Shown one piece after another: positions 47,988 through 60,569 of a DNA stretch of 64,000 bases; position 1 is the first letter of the stretch; each line of letters opens with the position of its first letter. The DNA comes from Climacium dendroides (Eukaryota > Streptophyta > Bryopsida > Hypnales > Climaciaceae), in the NCBI GenBank assembly GCA_950106755.1, contig OX467083.1:21571029-21635028 (forward strand), written 5' to 3'. The notes beneath the pieces are model-generated. The model ran no database searches. It was not told the DNA's origin and saw only the letters and a list, made by a program, of their open reading frames with translations. A program made the position numbers and the translations under genes.

Positions 47988-48200
47988 TTAACTCCTAGAG
48001 TCCCAAGGCCTTTTTTCCATCAAAAACCACTTAAAACTGCCATTTCTATTGCAAAGAGAAAAAAAACTTTAAATTTTATTTTTTTGCATGTCTAACCATA
48101 TACAAAACTAGTATAAAAATGCCTGGAAAAAATTTCAAAAACTATGATTACATAGATTGCAAGATATTTGCATTTAAAGTGAAAAAACAAGTTTATTTAA
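47988..48200. mobile_element. Diverged piggyBac-like MITE end
   Basis: TTAA-CTCCTAGAGTCCCAAGGCC matches the left end of the 24274-24853 MITE, and similarity continues through AAAACCACTTAAAACT. No matching right end was found, so the copy is truncated or eroded. Confidence 0.55.
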
Positions 48201-50590
48201 TACCTTGATCAATTAAATTTTTTGGCTTTGAATCTTCTTAACTGAAAATTTTGGCATTATTGATTTTGATCATATAATTTTTTTATGTTGAAGATTGAGT
48301 TGAGAATCTAGGAAAAAAATTCAACAAAAAAACTCTTAATTTTCACTCATTAAAAAATTATTAAGTAGAAGTAGGTTCAAGATTGAAGGGATAATTAAAC
48401 TATAATAACTCTAAGATGGAATTGAAACATAATAATTCCAATAGTGATATTGTTCTAACAAGAAAATTGAACCCTACCTAACAATTTGAGAATATGATTA
48501 CATGAGAGAATTCAAACAATTTGAGAATTTGAGTTGACGTGGATGTGGCCAATCTTACTTTATTATCTGCTCAACTAATGGAAGGATTTGGCAAAATACA
48601 CATGCATAAGGCATTACTGTCAAGCATTTGGGCTATGTAGATCAATGTACTTTGGTTTATGGTCAAATATGTGAAGAGGCAAAAAGCAACCTAAAAGCTA
48701 ACTTAGCCCTAAGTCAATTGGCTTAGTCCTAGCTAATATTAAGGAGTAGTAGTCTTTTTTGTTTTTTTTCTTATTTCTTTCCATACGTGATGGAACAATC
48801 AAGTTTATTTAATCATAGTAGTGCAATCCCGGGTACTTCACTAGTGGTTACTTTAAAAACAACATGAAACCTATTATAGGGAACATTTTAAATGTTGAGG
48901 CTAATAATTAAAAAAATTATTCAAGTTATTCTAGCGCCACTTTTTTAATCATATTGTAGTACAATGCTATATGGTAGCATTGATGATATGCTACTTGATT
49001 GTGAGACTCATCAATCGAACAGAGTCAAAAGTTGGCCATACTCTTGTTGAACATATTAAAGGTTCGCCAAAGAAAACAGAGCTCCCCAGAGCTCTAACTT
49101 ATCGATAGAAGAAGGTTCCAAGGGTTCGGTTGTTTGTTGATGAAAGCACTATGTAAATTGGGCTTAGAACATTGTGAGACAATTCTCATTTTCAAATTTA
49201 TGTGACGCTTGTCATATTCAAAATCCTCTCGAGTTTGTTTTTTCAATTTTCACAAAATGCAACAATAGATTTGCACCATTAATTATTGTAGAAAAATAGA
49301 CAAGAACTGGATATGGGGATTTACTAATAATATAGATAATAAATTGGTGGCTTTTCATTTCACAACATAAATTGAATTCTTAAAAAATGGGGGAAAACTT
49401 GCCAAGACTTAAGTCCTCACAAACATTAGATTTTTGGATTAATTTAGCTTCTAATTCGCTGAGAATGGGCTCAATAGCAAAATAGAAGAAAAAACAAACT
49501 GAAGCAATTTGAAGCATCCCCGACTGACTGCTTGGCTTCGCTGGTACTGTTCATGGGAAGGAACATTGCTTTAGGCAGCAGGCTGCCTTTGAAGTCGGTG
49601 CCCAGAGCTTCAAAGAGTTGGCGGAGCTTGAATCTCTTCAAATTTTATAAAGCAAGGCGACGAGAACATTGCTGTATTTTGCTTCACTGTTTCCTAGTGA
49701 CTTCTGTGACGCATTAGAATGAGGTCAAGGTTGTCTGTACCCGGTGAATACAATAAAAGTCCAACAACTACAGAAAATCGTGAAAATCAGGTTGCCCCAT
49801 ACCAATTTCTTGACATTTGACACTATGCAAATGTTTATTGTTATTGTATTGTACAAGAATGCACTACTTTTGAATTAGATATTGTTGTAATTGAGACTCA
49901 TGAACCTCCATGTGTACAACTGGAAAGATTTGTAGAAATAATTGCTGACTTTGATGACTTGAAAAGTAACTTTTGGGGGGTAAGGCAACTTAATTCCACT
50001 ATTTTGTGTACCTGAATCCAGCTTTGAGAAAAATGCAGCCTGATCGCATTATTTTGTGTTTGGCCGACATACGTTATCATCTTCGACACGGTGATAATGT
50101 TGCAAAGCCAGTGCTTCATTTTTCATCTTTTCCCGGTCTCTGCTCAATCTATTTCAAGTATTGTGTTCTGAAAGGGGAATTGATTCTCTCTACGTCTGCT
50201 TCATCTCTTCATCTCGTCCAACTATTTGTAAGGTAGTATGGCCTTAAAGTGACCTTTTAAGGGCTGATTCGTCTATTTCACAGGTTTCCATGGACAAAAT
50301 AATTTTTAGCTTATTTTTTAGAGAAAGAAAAATAGATGCAGAACACAACACAAGTAGTTTTGTATTTTTCCAAGCACTTTTGAGTTACTTATGAATTTTC
50401 AAAGATTCAGGTCATAGGCACCTATTTGTGACCATAGGTGTTCCAAAATCTGTCCCCTTGTGACTTATAAAGAAATGTGCAGAAACCAAAGACAATGATT
50501 GGCTCTTGTAATAAAAAAAACAATTTTTCTTGAATTCATAAACGGACCAAAGAGGTCCATTCAAGGATCACCTTGCATCCACTCTACAAC
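48200..50590. other. AT-rich intergenic DNA with dispersed repeats
   Basis: No supported gene. A slightly GC-richer patch at 49510-49730 has short ORFs in two frames without a recognisable domain. 50220-50460 is a copy of the dispersed repeat at 590-800. A TTAA-CCCCCAAATGACAAGC end (reverse strand, TTAA at 50690-50693) resembles 23585-23604 and may be another piggyBac-like terminus. Confidence 0.5.
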
Positions 50591-50593
50591 TAT

Positions 50594-50619
50594 CTGGGAC
50601 GGTCTAAAGACCGTCCCAG
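50594..50619. repeat. Perfect GC-rich hairpin, 11-bp stem
   Basis: CTGGGACGGTC, loop TAAA, GACCGTCCCAG. It stands out in AT-rich DNA. The adjacent TATGGCCTTAAAG also occurs near 50227, close to the start of the dispersed repeat, so the hairpin may be an end of that element. Confidence 0.85.
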
Positions 50620-50972
50620 TATGGCCTTAAAGCACCACTCTACAATTAGTTGTTGTTTTTCCCATGATGACTAGCTTGTCATTTGGGGGTTAACTCTGGA
50701 AGGACGCTATGGACTTAGAAAGTTTGATGGATGACTTAGTGATAATTGTAGAAACAAAGAATGCACCTATTGGTCTAATAATGGGAGTCTTTTGGTGACT
50801 ACTATGGTCATGGATCCTTAGAGTATATTCAATCTAGTCTATAAAGAGCACATCAATGGTAAGTTTTGCAAGGGTCTCAAAATAGCAATGGAAACTCACC
50901 CCAAGGCTAACGGCACTTTCTACGTTATCTTCCCAAGCACAACACTTCTTAGCTCTTATATGGTGTAGATGA

Positions 50973-52944
50973 TGTTGGGACCTATTTGGATTTATCCAAC
51001 TAATAGTTATGTTCGTTTCAAGGAAGGTTATTAAATAGGATTGTCTCTAATTGTCTTTGATTAGCCCAAAACAACACCAAGTATAGACACTATTCCTAAA
51101 TTATCTACAATAAACTAATTTCTTCTCATGTTTAATTCTTAATTTAATTAATAATCACACTTATCTTCTCAAATTGGATTGAGCATCTTTTCTCCATGGC
51201 TGATCTACAGTCTTTCTCCAAATTGGCATGCTTCTCAGCTGGTCTTTTAACTTCAACTTGGGCTCTGTACCTACTGCCTTCCTTTCTCCAAATTGATTTT
51301 GTATAATCACTATACTCCTTCTTTGAATTACTTCTTACACTCGACTCGGGAAAGCTCACCAACCAAATCGGTTTTATCTCCTACCTTCACAGCATTAACA
51401 TCTTCTCTTACCAATTTGGTATTTCCACTCACAGCTTCACAACTCAGTCTCTCAAAACTCTGACATTTACAGAATTTGCATTCTCTTCTACCCAACTCGG
51501 GAATTTTCTTACTCTCCCTTTTATACTTTTCTCTTAATTTACTCATGAGATACCACTTTCTTTCGTGTCAATTGCATACACTCCAACTACCAAATTGGAC
51601 TCATACTTCACATAAAATTAAATCACACCACACTGTCATACAACTTTTCGACTTGGCAGTTTAACACGACAAACTTGGACTCGTAGACAAAATCGAAATT
51701 CATACAGACACACACATATCATTATGTGACATGAACCACTTGAGCTTGCATGCATATCCATTCGGACTTCATCTCATAATCTCAAACAGCCAATTACTTA
51801 ATTAATCTCAAACACAACCACCAACACCAATTGGATTGAATTTCTTTTTTTATATTTCCGAGTTGGTGAATAAATCACCGTTATCACATAAGTCTTTCTC
51901 AAAATTTCTCCAATTTGAGCTTTGAAATTCTACAATTCTACAGCCCTCATTTCACTTCAGCTTCTTTTCAGATTAACTACCACAAGTTGAATTACTATCT
52001 ACAACTTGGGACTAATTTTTCACTTCACTTCTGTGTTCACCACAAACCGCTCCACACTGATCCACTCAGTGCATAACTCCAAATCGGGAATAAATCACAC
52101 TTGCATGATAATACTACTTTAAGCTTCGGCATTCACACAAATCCCATTTGGTATAAAATTAATTCTCAAATCATAAAATTCCACAGTTTCACTGCAAATC
52201 TCCAGCTTAAATCTTCATTCTCTTCTCTCCACGAAAAACACCGGGATAGCCTCCATTTGTAACTCCCGAATAGGACTTAGACAGATACGATCCAACCTTG
52301 GATCATAGACATAATTCCCAACTGGGAAACACACAAGCCACACTTGACTTGACACAAATTCCACACGCATTCATGCAAACATAAAAATCAAGCACCTGCT
52401 TAACTACAACGACACACAAAATCAAATACGCAACCAACTTGGGCTGGGACACGCAGCGGACTCACTTCAACACTGGGTAAAAACCAAATCGAAAAGACAA
52501 GCTAAATAGCTACTCAATCAGCAGTTTCACTAACCGATTTAGTTAAACCACCCTCAACTCTATAACCAACTTGGCTTAAGGAACTGTCCACTTGGTACTA
52601 ACCGAATACACACAACACAACAACCCAAATAGGAATCACCATGCACGCCCAACTGGCATAAACTCCTAATTGGAATCCACCTCATCACACAGCCCTTTTC
52701 CTATTCCAATTAGGATTCTTTACTTATTACTATCAGCACAACTCACTCGGTTGACCATTCAGATTCCCATTTGGTTTCCCAATTCCAAACATTGATTCCA
52801 AAAACCACGCCCCAATTAGTAAAACAAAACACGCAAAAACACCAAATTGGTAATCAAATATTACAAAAACATACAAAACACATTCATAAAACTCAAAAAG
52901 ATGCATCAAAAATTCAAAATTTACAACCAATTAGGTTATCAACA
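50973..52944 (-). mobile_element. Solo LTR, same family as 2717-4564
   Basis: On the minus strand it runs from TGTTGATAACC (52944) to GGTCCCAACA (50973), about 1.97 kb. Flanking pentamers GATGA (50968-50972) and TATGA (52945-52949) differ at one base, consistent with an old 5-bp target duplication and a solo LTR formed by LTR-LTR recombination. No PBS or internal region is attached. Like the other copy it is filled with near-palindromic CCAANTTGG-type motifs. Confidence 0.82.
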
Positions 52945-53337
52945 TATGACAAGAATTGGTCTTTTGCTATGTCCTCTAATTGCTTGAGCATTCCTTGGTC
53001 TATTTAGTCAACATGTATTATGGTGACAATGGAGTCTCAAAAGGCATGAAACAACTCATTCCGCCACTACTCCATTGTGTTTCACCAATTGCTACTGCTT
53101 CACCAACATCCACATTGTTATTGAGTCATTTAGGGTTTCAAGTACGATTGTAGTTTGAGGTGCATGCAACAGAAAGAAACACACTTAAAAAAAGAGGACA
53201 TGAATGCAAACAACATATATCATTGCAATGCCTCATTGTAGGTATAGCATTGAGGATGCTCTTATAAGGTTAATCCTAGAAGGATGCCACGAATACTAAG
53301 TGTCCAATGGATGACTTTGCCTGGTACTATAAGATGG

Positions 53338-53782
53338 AAAAACATTTGACTTCCAGTGAGTTCTTTGAGATTTTTTTAAACCAATGATTCACACAATACC
53401 AAAATGAATGATTTCCACAATTACTAGTTTATCCTTTAAGGGTTAATTTTGTGCTCAAGCTATATGTCTATGAATCTAGTCTTAATGAAGTTGAACACTC
53501 TAGGGATTTTAAATTTGTGGCTTCATAAATATATTTGTGTTGACCCTTATACATCAATAAAGACATTTTCTATTGATGGATGATAGAGAATCCTTCTAGT
53601 AGGACATAAGTGCAACTGTTCATCCTCATAATTTCATTGTGAAAAGGGAAGGTCTTCTATATTAGTTTGACTTCCAATGAGTGCTTTTGCAATTTTTTAA
53701 GCAAATGATTCACACCATAACCAAAGAAATGATTTCTACAATTACCAATCCGTCCTTTAAGGTTAAGTTATTTGAGCCCATG
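53338..53782 (+). repeat. Two direct repeats of about 120 bp
   Basis: 53338-53460 and 53664-53782 share TTTGACTTCCA, AATGATTCACAC and TCCTTTAAGG in order, about 325 bp apart. They flank sequence with no gene, just upstream of the receptor kinase pseudogene. Confidence 0.7.
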
Positions 53783-53794
53783 CTTTTAAAGACG

Positions 53795-54272
53795 ATGAGT
53801 CACTAGTTTGTGCCTCTTGTTCTTGTTCCATTTATTATGCAATGGATTCTAGGAATATTAGCAATAAATGTCTTTGTAGGCATTGACCTTGAGGTAAAGC
53901 CCAAAAAATACCTCTCAAGTTTGAACAGTCAAGAGCATTCACACCAATTTTTTCTTATCCAAATGAGTTTCATTTGGATAGGAGAAGAAACCCTCCCACA
54001 CCATTTCCTATCCCTAAAAATTTAGGGAAGGGGGTCTAAATTCTCTATATAGAATGATGGATAGGGAATTCAAATGGAGTAATCCCTAAACCTCTTTTCA
54101 TCCCTCTAACATGAGTTTGTAGCCAATACTCCTTAGTGACATGGCTCGATTGCAATATTGTAGTTCATAACAACTTTTAAGCACCAATTTCTCAAACTAT
54201 GCACCCACGTCTAATTGTTCTTTCTAGACGCAACAAGATGGAAACTTCATCATCTACAATTTCACTATTTAG
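53795..54272 (+). pseudogene. Bulb-lectin receptor kinase pseudogene (inverted copy D)
   Basis: Begins ATGAGTCAC then TAG, where the intact genes have MSRW/MSHW, then reads VPLVLVPFIMQW and DLEVKPKKYLSSL. After an insertion (about 53924-54113) it continues SQYSLVTWLDCNIVV and, in another frame, NFSNYAPTSNCSF and QQDGNFIIYNFT. The kinase part and the rest of the ectodomain are gone. It is convergent with the intact PGK at 58747-55868, mirroring units A and B. Lesions are the early stop, a frameshift, a second stop after NCSF, the insertion and the 3' truncation. Confidence 0.88.
53924..54113. mobile_element. About 190-bp insertion in the receptor kinase pseudogene
   Basis: Flanked by AGTTTG at 53918-53923 and 54114-54119, a possible 6-bp target duplication. 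Contains an internal inverted repeat (CTTATCCAAATGA...TCATTTGGATAGG). Termini are not clearly inverted, so the class is undetermined. Confidence 0.55.
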
Positions 54273-54279
54273 TGAAAAG

Positions 54280-55860
54280 ATGTGAACCCCCCCTCTTTCC
54301 CCCTTCTTCATTTTCTATTTTCAAAAATCCCGGACTATAGATCTTCTCATAGAAAAAATATTAAAACCAATCTCCAAGCCTTCAATCTAGGATATGAATA
54401 TGAATACAAATCTAGATACAGATACAAAAGATGGATATAAATACATGTACAAAAGATGGATACAGATATAAAAGACGAATATGGATACAAATATTAGTAT
54501 GAGTATGGTTACATAAGACGTATAGATATACATATTATGAATATAAACAAAATCCTATATCAATTGCAGAATTCTATGTCAATTTGAAATTACAAATTGT
54601 GTGTGGAGTAAGGTTAGGGTTGGGTTGGGTTGGGGAATTAAAAAAATATTTAATTTGTTTGGGGGTTTGATAAACCTTTGCCTTATTATCCACTCAAAAG
54701 ACAAACTATCTTAACAAACATCAATTGAACTCTTATAGACAATAATAGTCACTATGGGCTCTAAATGGTGTCAATGTGATAATGGAGACCAATTCATTTT
54801 TGTATCTCAAGATGATAGTAGTTCAATCTACAAAAGTATCCAAGATATATGAACAAAATCAAGAACAAAACATACCAAATAATTGAATGTAAATAAGCCA
54901 TCTTTCTAAATTTGCCACTTATATTTTGATAGAATGTGTGGGAAAAAATTTGCATTGCATTGCAACCATGTTCACCCACCAAGATGTTTATTTCAAATGA
55001 GTCTAATGACATAAATAGGTTGGCCTTATACTTTTAGCTTTCAAGATTTATAGAAGATTGTTTGGTTTCGTTTCAAAAAATTACAAAATGATTTGGGTTG
55101 GATTTCTCTTAAAGATGCTCATATTATCAACAAAAACAAAAATCATTGTTTAAACCATCTACCTAGGAACAAAAAACATAGCAATTTTAGGAGCAACATT
55201 GGAGGATATTTGAATCCTTCAAATAACACTTCAAAAAGCACCTATATGTAGAAATGGAAGAAAATGCTTCTTGCCTTCTATTAAGATTTGTTGACTCACT
55301 GAAAAGACAAAAGTTCTATCCCACAAGCATTGAAATTATAGATATTTTGTAACTAAGATCCAAACTAGTCCTTTGAGTGAAAATGGCCCTCATTTGCTCA
55401 TTGTGATTGGCAAGGGTCTTCAAAACACATCATGAAGTTGAAATGGAATGCCTAGAAGAAAAATCCACAAAATATACATCTCCTACTCAAGAGTTATCTA
55501 GAGTTCAAACTAACTTGCTGCTACACGTCTCCAACATTAAAACATAAGAATATCACTTCATTAAAACATCATAATGAAGGCTACAACAATGAAGGCTATC
55601 AATGAGGGGGGAAGTCAATGTTACCTGCAAACTTATTGTCACAACACTTTATGCCAACATTTGCTTCAATACAAAATATGTCAACTGCACAAATTCAAAA
55701 TAGTTCCACTTTGGTAGATTACAGTTGCTCACATGATTAGAACAAATCATTGGACAAAAAGTACAGGGATCAAAATGATTACAAAGGTAAGAGATGGAAT
55801 CTCGAAGAAAAATGTTTACAAAGATGGTCATAAAAGACTCCTACACTCGTCCAAATAAAC
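54280..55860. other. AT-rich DNA between the two convergent genes of copy D
   Basis: No gene seen. At about 54385-54535 there is a degenerate GATACAAA/GATATAAA microsatellite. The right end is the PGK 3' flank. Confidence 0.6.
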
Positions 55861-55867
55861 AGGCTCT

Positions 55868-58747
55868 CTACGCATGGATGCGAACGTCGTCCAAGGCAGC
55901 CACTCCAGGCAACACCTTGCCTTCCAAAAGCTCCAAACTGGCCCCCCCACCAGTCGAAACGTGGCTCATTTGATCTGCCAGCCCAGCCTTCTCCACAGCC
56001 GCCACCGAGTCGCCTCCGCCCACGACAGTGACGGCACCCTCTTTCGTCAACTGTGCCAACGTCTTCGCAATGGAGTACGTGCCCAACGAAAACTTCTCGA
56101 ATTCGAACACTCCCATGGGGCCGTTCCACAACACCGTCTGCAACCCCAAATGACAACGCAACCAACGTCAATACCCCATCACGCTTGAGGGGAGTGATTA
56201 TCCAGCTTGTGAAAAGAACTACCCAACATTCCACAACGTCAAAACTAAGAACAAACAACACAGCACTCACGACATGTCCAACACACACGCAATGGTACCT
56301 TGGCGTCCTTCAAAGCCTCCTGGAACTGCTTGGTAGCATCGGGGCCAATGTCGAGGCCCATCCATCCTGAAGTCACAGTGCAGAACACCCACTGTCAATT
56401 ATGCGCCTTCAGAAAAGTTTCTGTTCACGATCATAACATCCACTCTGAAGGAAAACATTAATCCCGCATTAACCCCATTGCCTACAGATGAGTTCTGAAC
56501 GCATCCCCCCCACATGTCCAAACAAGAACAGCAACACCAATCCATTGTGCGAGTACAACCATGGAATCATAAGTTCCCAACAGCCCACAACGTCCACTAT
56601 GAATTCAATTACAAGTGCCCTCACCGTCGGGAATCTCCGACGAGCTGCAAATCTGCACTTCGGCGTCCGGGGCAAACTTGTTCGCAGCAAGTACGTCCAC
56701 CGGCAAGATGAGCTCCACGCCCTTCTTCTTCGCCAGCTCCACCAGGCTCTTCGCCAGTTCGATCTTGTCGTCCTCCACCAGCGAAGACCCCACGCTCTTG
56801 CCATCCGCCTTGAAAAACGTGAAGATCATGCCACCGCCCAAGATCACCTTGTCGCACACGTTCATCAACGACTCGATCACTGTGATCTTCGACGAGATCT
56901 TGCTGCCTCCCACCTGTCACGGAGCAACCCGCCTCACTTCGGTCAGACAATTACATCACATCAATCCACGTTCGCAAAAATCTCTCAACAAATGGTTCAT
57001 AACCCCTCCACCGCAAATCACACCGCTACACACGATATCACCACCACATTCAGGGCCTACCTCCACTTCCAATACATTGCAAAATGCCAGTCCTCTATCG
57101 CTGAAATACGCCATTTCTAAGGTGTAGTCATTGCCCCGACCATTACCCCGAAGCAATAACCCACACCCGGATCACGGTCATCCCGTCCATATCAATGCAA
57201 CACCAGCGGTTATAGCACTACATTCAAGCACAATGGGGGGAATTGCTCACAATGGCCACGAAAGGCTTCGTGGGCTTCTGCACCACACCCGCCAGGTAAG
57301 CCAGCTCCTTCTCCAGCAACAGACCCGCCAATCGCGAAGACACGTAATCGGCGATTCCGGCAGTGGAGGCGTGTGCCCGGTGCGCCGTGCCGAACGCGTC
57401 AAGCACAAAGAAGTCGATATTCTCAGACAACTTCTTCGAAAACTCGATGTCATTCTTCTCCTCCTCCTTGTAGAATCGCACATTCTCCAACAGCAAAACC
57501 TCTCCTTCCTGCGGTCTCACAGGTACAAGTCCCCCACCCGAGTACATTATTTGGGCACCATACACACATGAGCGGAACCACAAATCGATGCCATACTGCA
57601 TTTCCTCCCCAAATCGGTCGCATTGCATCGCACAAGAAATGGAAATCACAAGGAACTCACCTTCAATGCGGCGATCTTCGACTTCACTTCCTCACCGATG
57701 CAGTCGGGTGCAAGCTCCACGGTCTGTCCCAGCAACTCAGACAGCCTCCCTGCGCAACACAATCCCCACTTTCGTGAGATACCAGCGCCAGTCAATCCAC
57801 CACTGCTCTCTTCCACCAACCGTGCATGCAAGCGCTCACTACTCCAATGACCACGTTCAAGATTCCGGGTCATTTCGTGATTGTTGACCGTTCGTGCCAA
57901 TGATGTACGATTTCAGCCTCGTCAACAATACCAATAGATCAATCTCATCGGACCCGCATCCCAATTCCACGTTCAAATTCGCACAGAATTACGCCCTCGT
58001 GCAAACCCTATCCGGCATTACACCGCTGCAAACCCATCACATGGGGTCTCAATTCCAACAAAGCCTCCTCCTGAACGCGCATCCCAATCTCCCATAACAA
58101 CTCCGCAGCATAAAATCCTCGGCCCCATTGATCCCAGAACCCTGTTTAATTACCCCTCCTAGCTCCTACAACGCCCCAAGGCGCAGGAACGAACTGGCGA
58201 AGTGAAGGGCATGGGAGCACTCGGTACCTGCAACGGGCTTGAGGCTGAACTTGTCCTCGGGGCCTTTCTTGGGACGCCCCAAGTGGCTAGCCAACACCAC
58301 CTTCGCGCCCGCCTTCGTCAAGTATTGGATGGTCGGGAGCGACGCGCGGATGCGCGTGTCGTCCGTGATGCTCCTCTCGTCGTTCAGCGGCACGTTCAAG
58401 TCCGCCCTCACAAATACTGTCTTGCCCTTAAACTCCGCCGCGTCCACGTCCTTGATGGACATCTTCGCGTCCGACCCCTTCGTCGCCGGCCTCTGCACGT
58501 CGCTGTGGGCATCGTCCTCCGGCAGCTGCGCCGTCTTGCTCAGCTGCTCCGTCTTCGGCGCCTCCGCCACGATGCGCACCACGCGGGCCTTCGTCGACGC
58601 AATTCGCGTGTTCGATCTACACACGCGCAGGCTCTTGCCCGCGAACGCCGACGGCGCAACCCCTCGGGAAGTTTGCGCGCTCTGGACGGCCGCCCTAGTG
58701 GACAACCCACTGGCCGCGACGGCAGCGCTCATCGCCAGAGTCTCCAT
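55868..58747 (-). CDS. PGK: Chloroplast phosphoglycerate kinase precursor (497 aa, 6 exons)
   Basis: Exons 58747-58228, 57749-57661, 57508-57251, 56913-56625, 56366-56299, 56137-55868; sum 1494 nt, all GT-AG with matching phases. It catalyses the reversible 3-phosphoglycerate + ATP to 1,3-bisphosphoglycerate step, in the stroma as part of the Calvin cycle. A Ser/Ala/Arg-rich transit peptide covers about residues 1-65, followed by an acidic linker. [12 protein letters not shown] (112-123), [19 protein letters not shown] (153-160), [27 protein letters not shown] and [13 protein letters not shown] are all PGK signatures, and the end is VRIHA. Start: the Met of METLAMS; an AG acceptor (TGTGTTACAG) lies 36 nt upstream, suggesting an intron in the 5' UTR. 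Codons are much more GC-rich than the flanks. It is the only intact PGK in the window. Confidence 0.97.
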
Positions 58748-58783
58748 CCTGAGGTCGAATTCTTCAAATGCTCCCTGTAACAC

Positions 58784-59480
58784 ACAGCAACCTCATCAAT
58801 CCCCCAATCCCCAATCCTAGATTCGCATTTTCAGAATCGCAATTATAGACCCCGAAGGTTTGAAATGCACACACAACCCCCACATTCCGTTCCCAACATG
58901 AAGAACCCTCCGAGTGTCAAGCATCTGCAGTACCCGAAAATTCAATGCAATGAGGTGCGCTTGCTGCGACGCACAGGCAACGAAGCTGCCAAATTGGTGA
59001 GCCTGGATTGGAGCTGCTGCGGAGTGTAATGCGATCCAAACCTGGAAGATGGCGATGGCAGAGGTCTGTGGTGTGGGTTGCAGGATGCGAGGGTGGATCG
59101 GGAAGCGGGAGAGACAACCAAGTGGAATTGACGGACACAACGGCCCAGGAATGGCTTTGCAGGGGATATGGCGAGTCCCTGAGTGCTGCCATTGGTGCGC
59201 TTTCTGGGCTGCCCTCCTGGTCCTCACGTCCTCACATCTCCGTCCCGCTAGTGTTTTCGGGATCAACTCTACCCATGCTCTGATCTTTTTGCTGCCCGCC
59301 CAGCTCGTGCCCGAATTCGGAAATGATGTGTTGGCAGCACAGGCCCTGTCCCCGCTTGCATGGCCAATGGAGGTTCTTTTTTCCTGCAGTGACCGCTTGC
59401 CACGCTGATGATAGTCTGCTTGGGCCCAGGGCCTTATGTGTCGACAGTTGGCTGGATTGTTGCACTGGTACCACATGAAT
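58784..59480 (-). promoter_or_regulatory. PGK 5' leader and promoter region
   Basis: GC-richer than the flanks. It ends at the 3' splice-like site before position 58783, so it probably contains a 5' UTR intron and non-coding first exon, with the promoter further up. Several long ORFs here lack any domain. Confidence 0.45.
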
Positions 59481-60560
59481 GACGATGTGGTTTTGGGGTG
59501 GAGAGGTAAATTTTGCTGCGCCACAGTTTGGCTCGAGTTTGGCTTGCGGACTTCCATATGGAGTTCGAATCAGTAAACAAATTGCAAGTTTCAAGCTTTG
59601 GCCAACTTTCATGACGTTTACACTTCCATGTGAGAAAGGAGAAACTACAATTAAGGTGTAGCTTTCCCTTGTTGTCAAACTTAAAAAAAAAAAAAAAAAA
59701 AAAGCTCAGGTCTAATGTTAAAATTAATTTTCCAAAAGCTGAAACTTGCTCCCACACTTTTCATGTACTTCTTCCTATAATCTAGCCAGCAAACCATTTT
59801 GCTTCCCCCTTTGCAAATATTACACACTTGCATGTGGACATTTCCATGTGGGGAAACTATGTCTCTTCTGCAAAGTCTGGTCGATTCCGGCACATAGGCT
59901 TAACGAAATGACGATGCCCATTTAAGACAGGATGTGACGACCATGACGATGTGGTCAACTGTGGCCAATCTGCTGTGGAGACAAGATCACTACAGCAGTG
60001 CATCGCTACAGTGACAAGCATGCACAGGTTTGGTCATTGTATCCAGCTTCCTGCTAACTAAGAAATTAAGTTGAGTCAGTCTCCTTTATGCTTATGTTAT
60101 CAGATCCGTAAGCGGTCCTCTTAGCACAACTTGGCAGATCCGTGGTCCTCTTGACACAACTCGTCCATGGACGGTCATCTTCGACAATCTTCTTAGTAAA
60201 TATTGTTTTCCACGACCTTGTTACTTCAGAAATCATCACTGGAGAAGTAGGATCACAGCAGTTTGTATTACAAGCAGATTTTCCTGACCCCTTGTTTATC
60301 GCAACTTGTAGAAAATCATGATCTGTTTACAAACCGGTATAATGCCATGGTTAGCATACAAATTCGAACTGTTTCGAGGAAGCACCAATTAATTGTTTTC
60401 AAAAAACTTAACCTACAGCTGGGGAATCTAAAATCTGTTCATGAGACCAAGGTCTCACTTTGCAATAAATGCACGATTGAATGAAAGGTCCTTTGTTTTG
60501 ATACCTTAGATCGTCTTCGAAGGGGATTTTCGTGATGACCAAAGATTGATATACACCCCT
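59481..60560. other. Intergenic, no gene seen
   Basis: Contains a run of 21 A at 59683-59703. Otherwise no recognisable structure. Confidence 0.55.
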
Positions 60561-60569
60561 CATTTCCTT

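Noticed and set aside
49532..49717. ORF in the slightly GC-richer patch near 49.6 kb
   Set aside because: Two frames are equally open, with no homology recognised. Kept only as a remark in the intergenic entry.
56488..57127. Long plus-strand ORFs of 170-210 codons
   Set aside because: Antisense of PGK exon 4 and intron; the minus-strand exon has all PGK motifs and correct splice phases.
58202..58820. Two plus-strand ORFs of about 190 codons
   Set aside because: Antisense of PGK exon 1.
58817..59557. 246-codon minus-strand ORF upstream of PGK
   Set aside because: Low-complexity reading of the GC-rich 5' leader, with no domain and no link to the PGK frame.
59683..59703. Poly-A run as the tail of a retrocopy
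   Set aside because: No cDNA-like or LINE/SINE-like sequence and no flanking duplication lies next to it.
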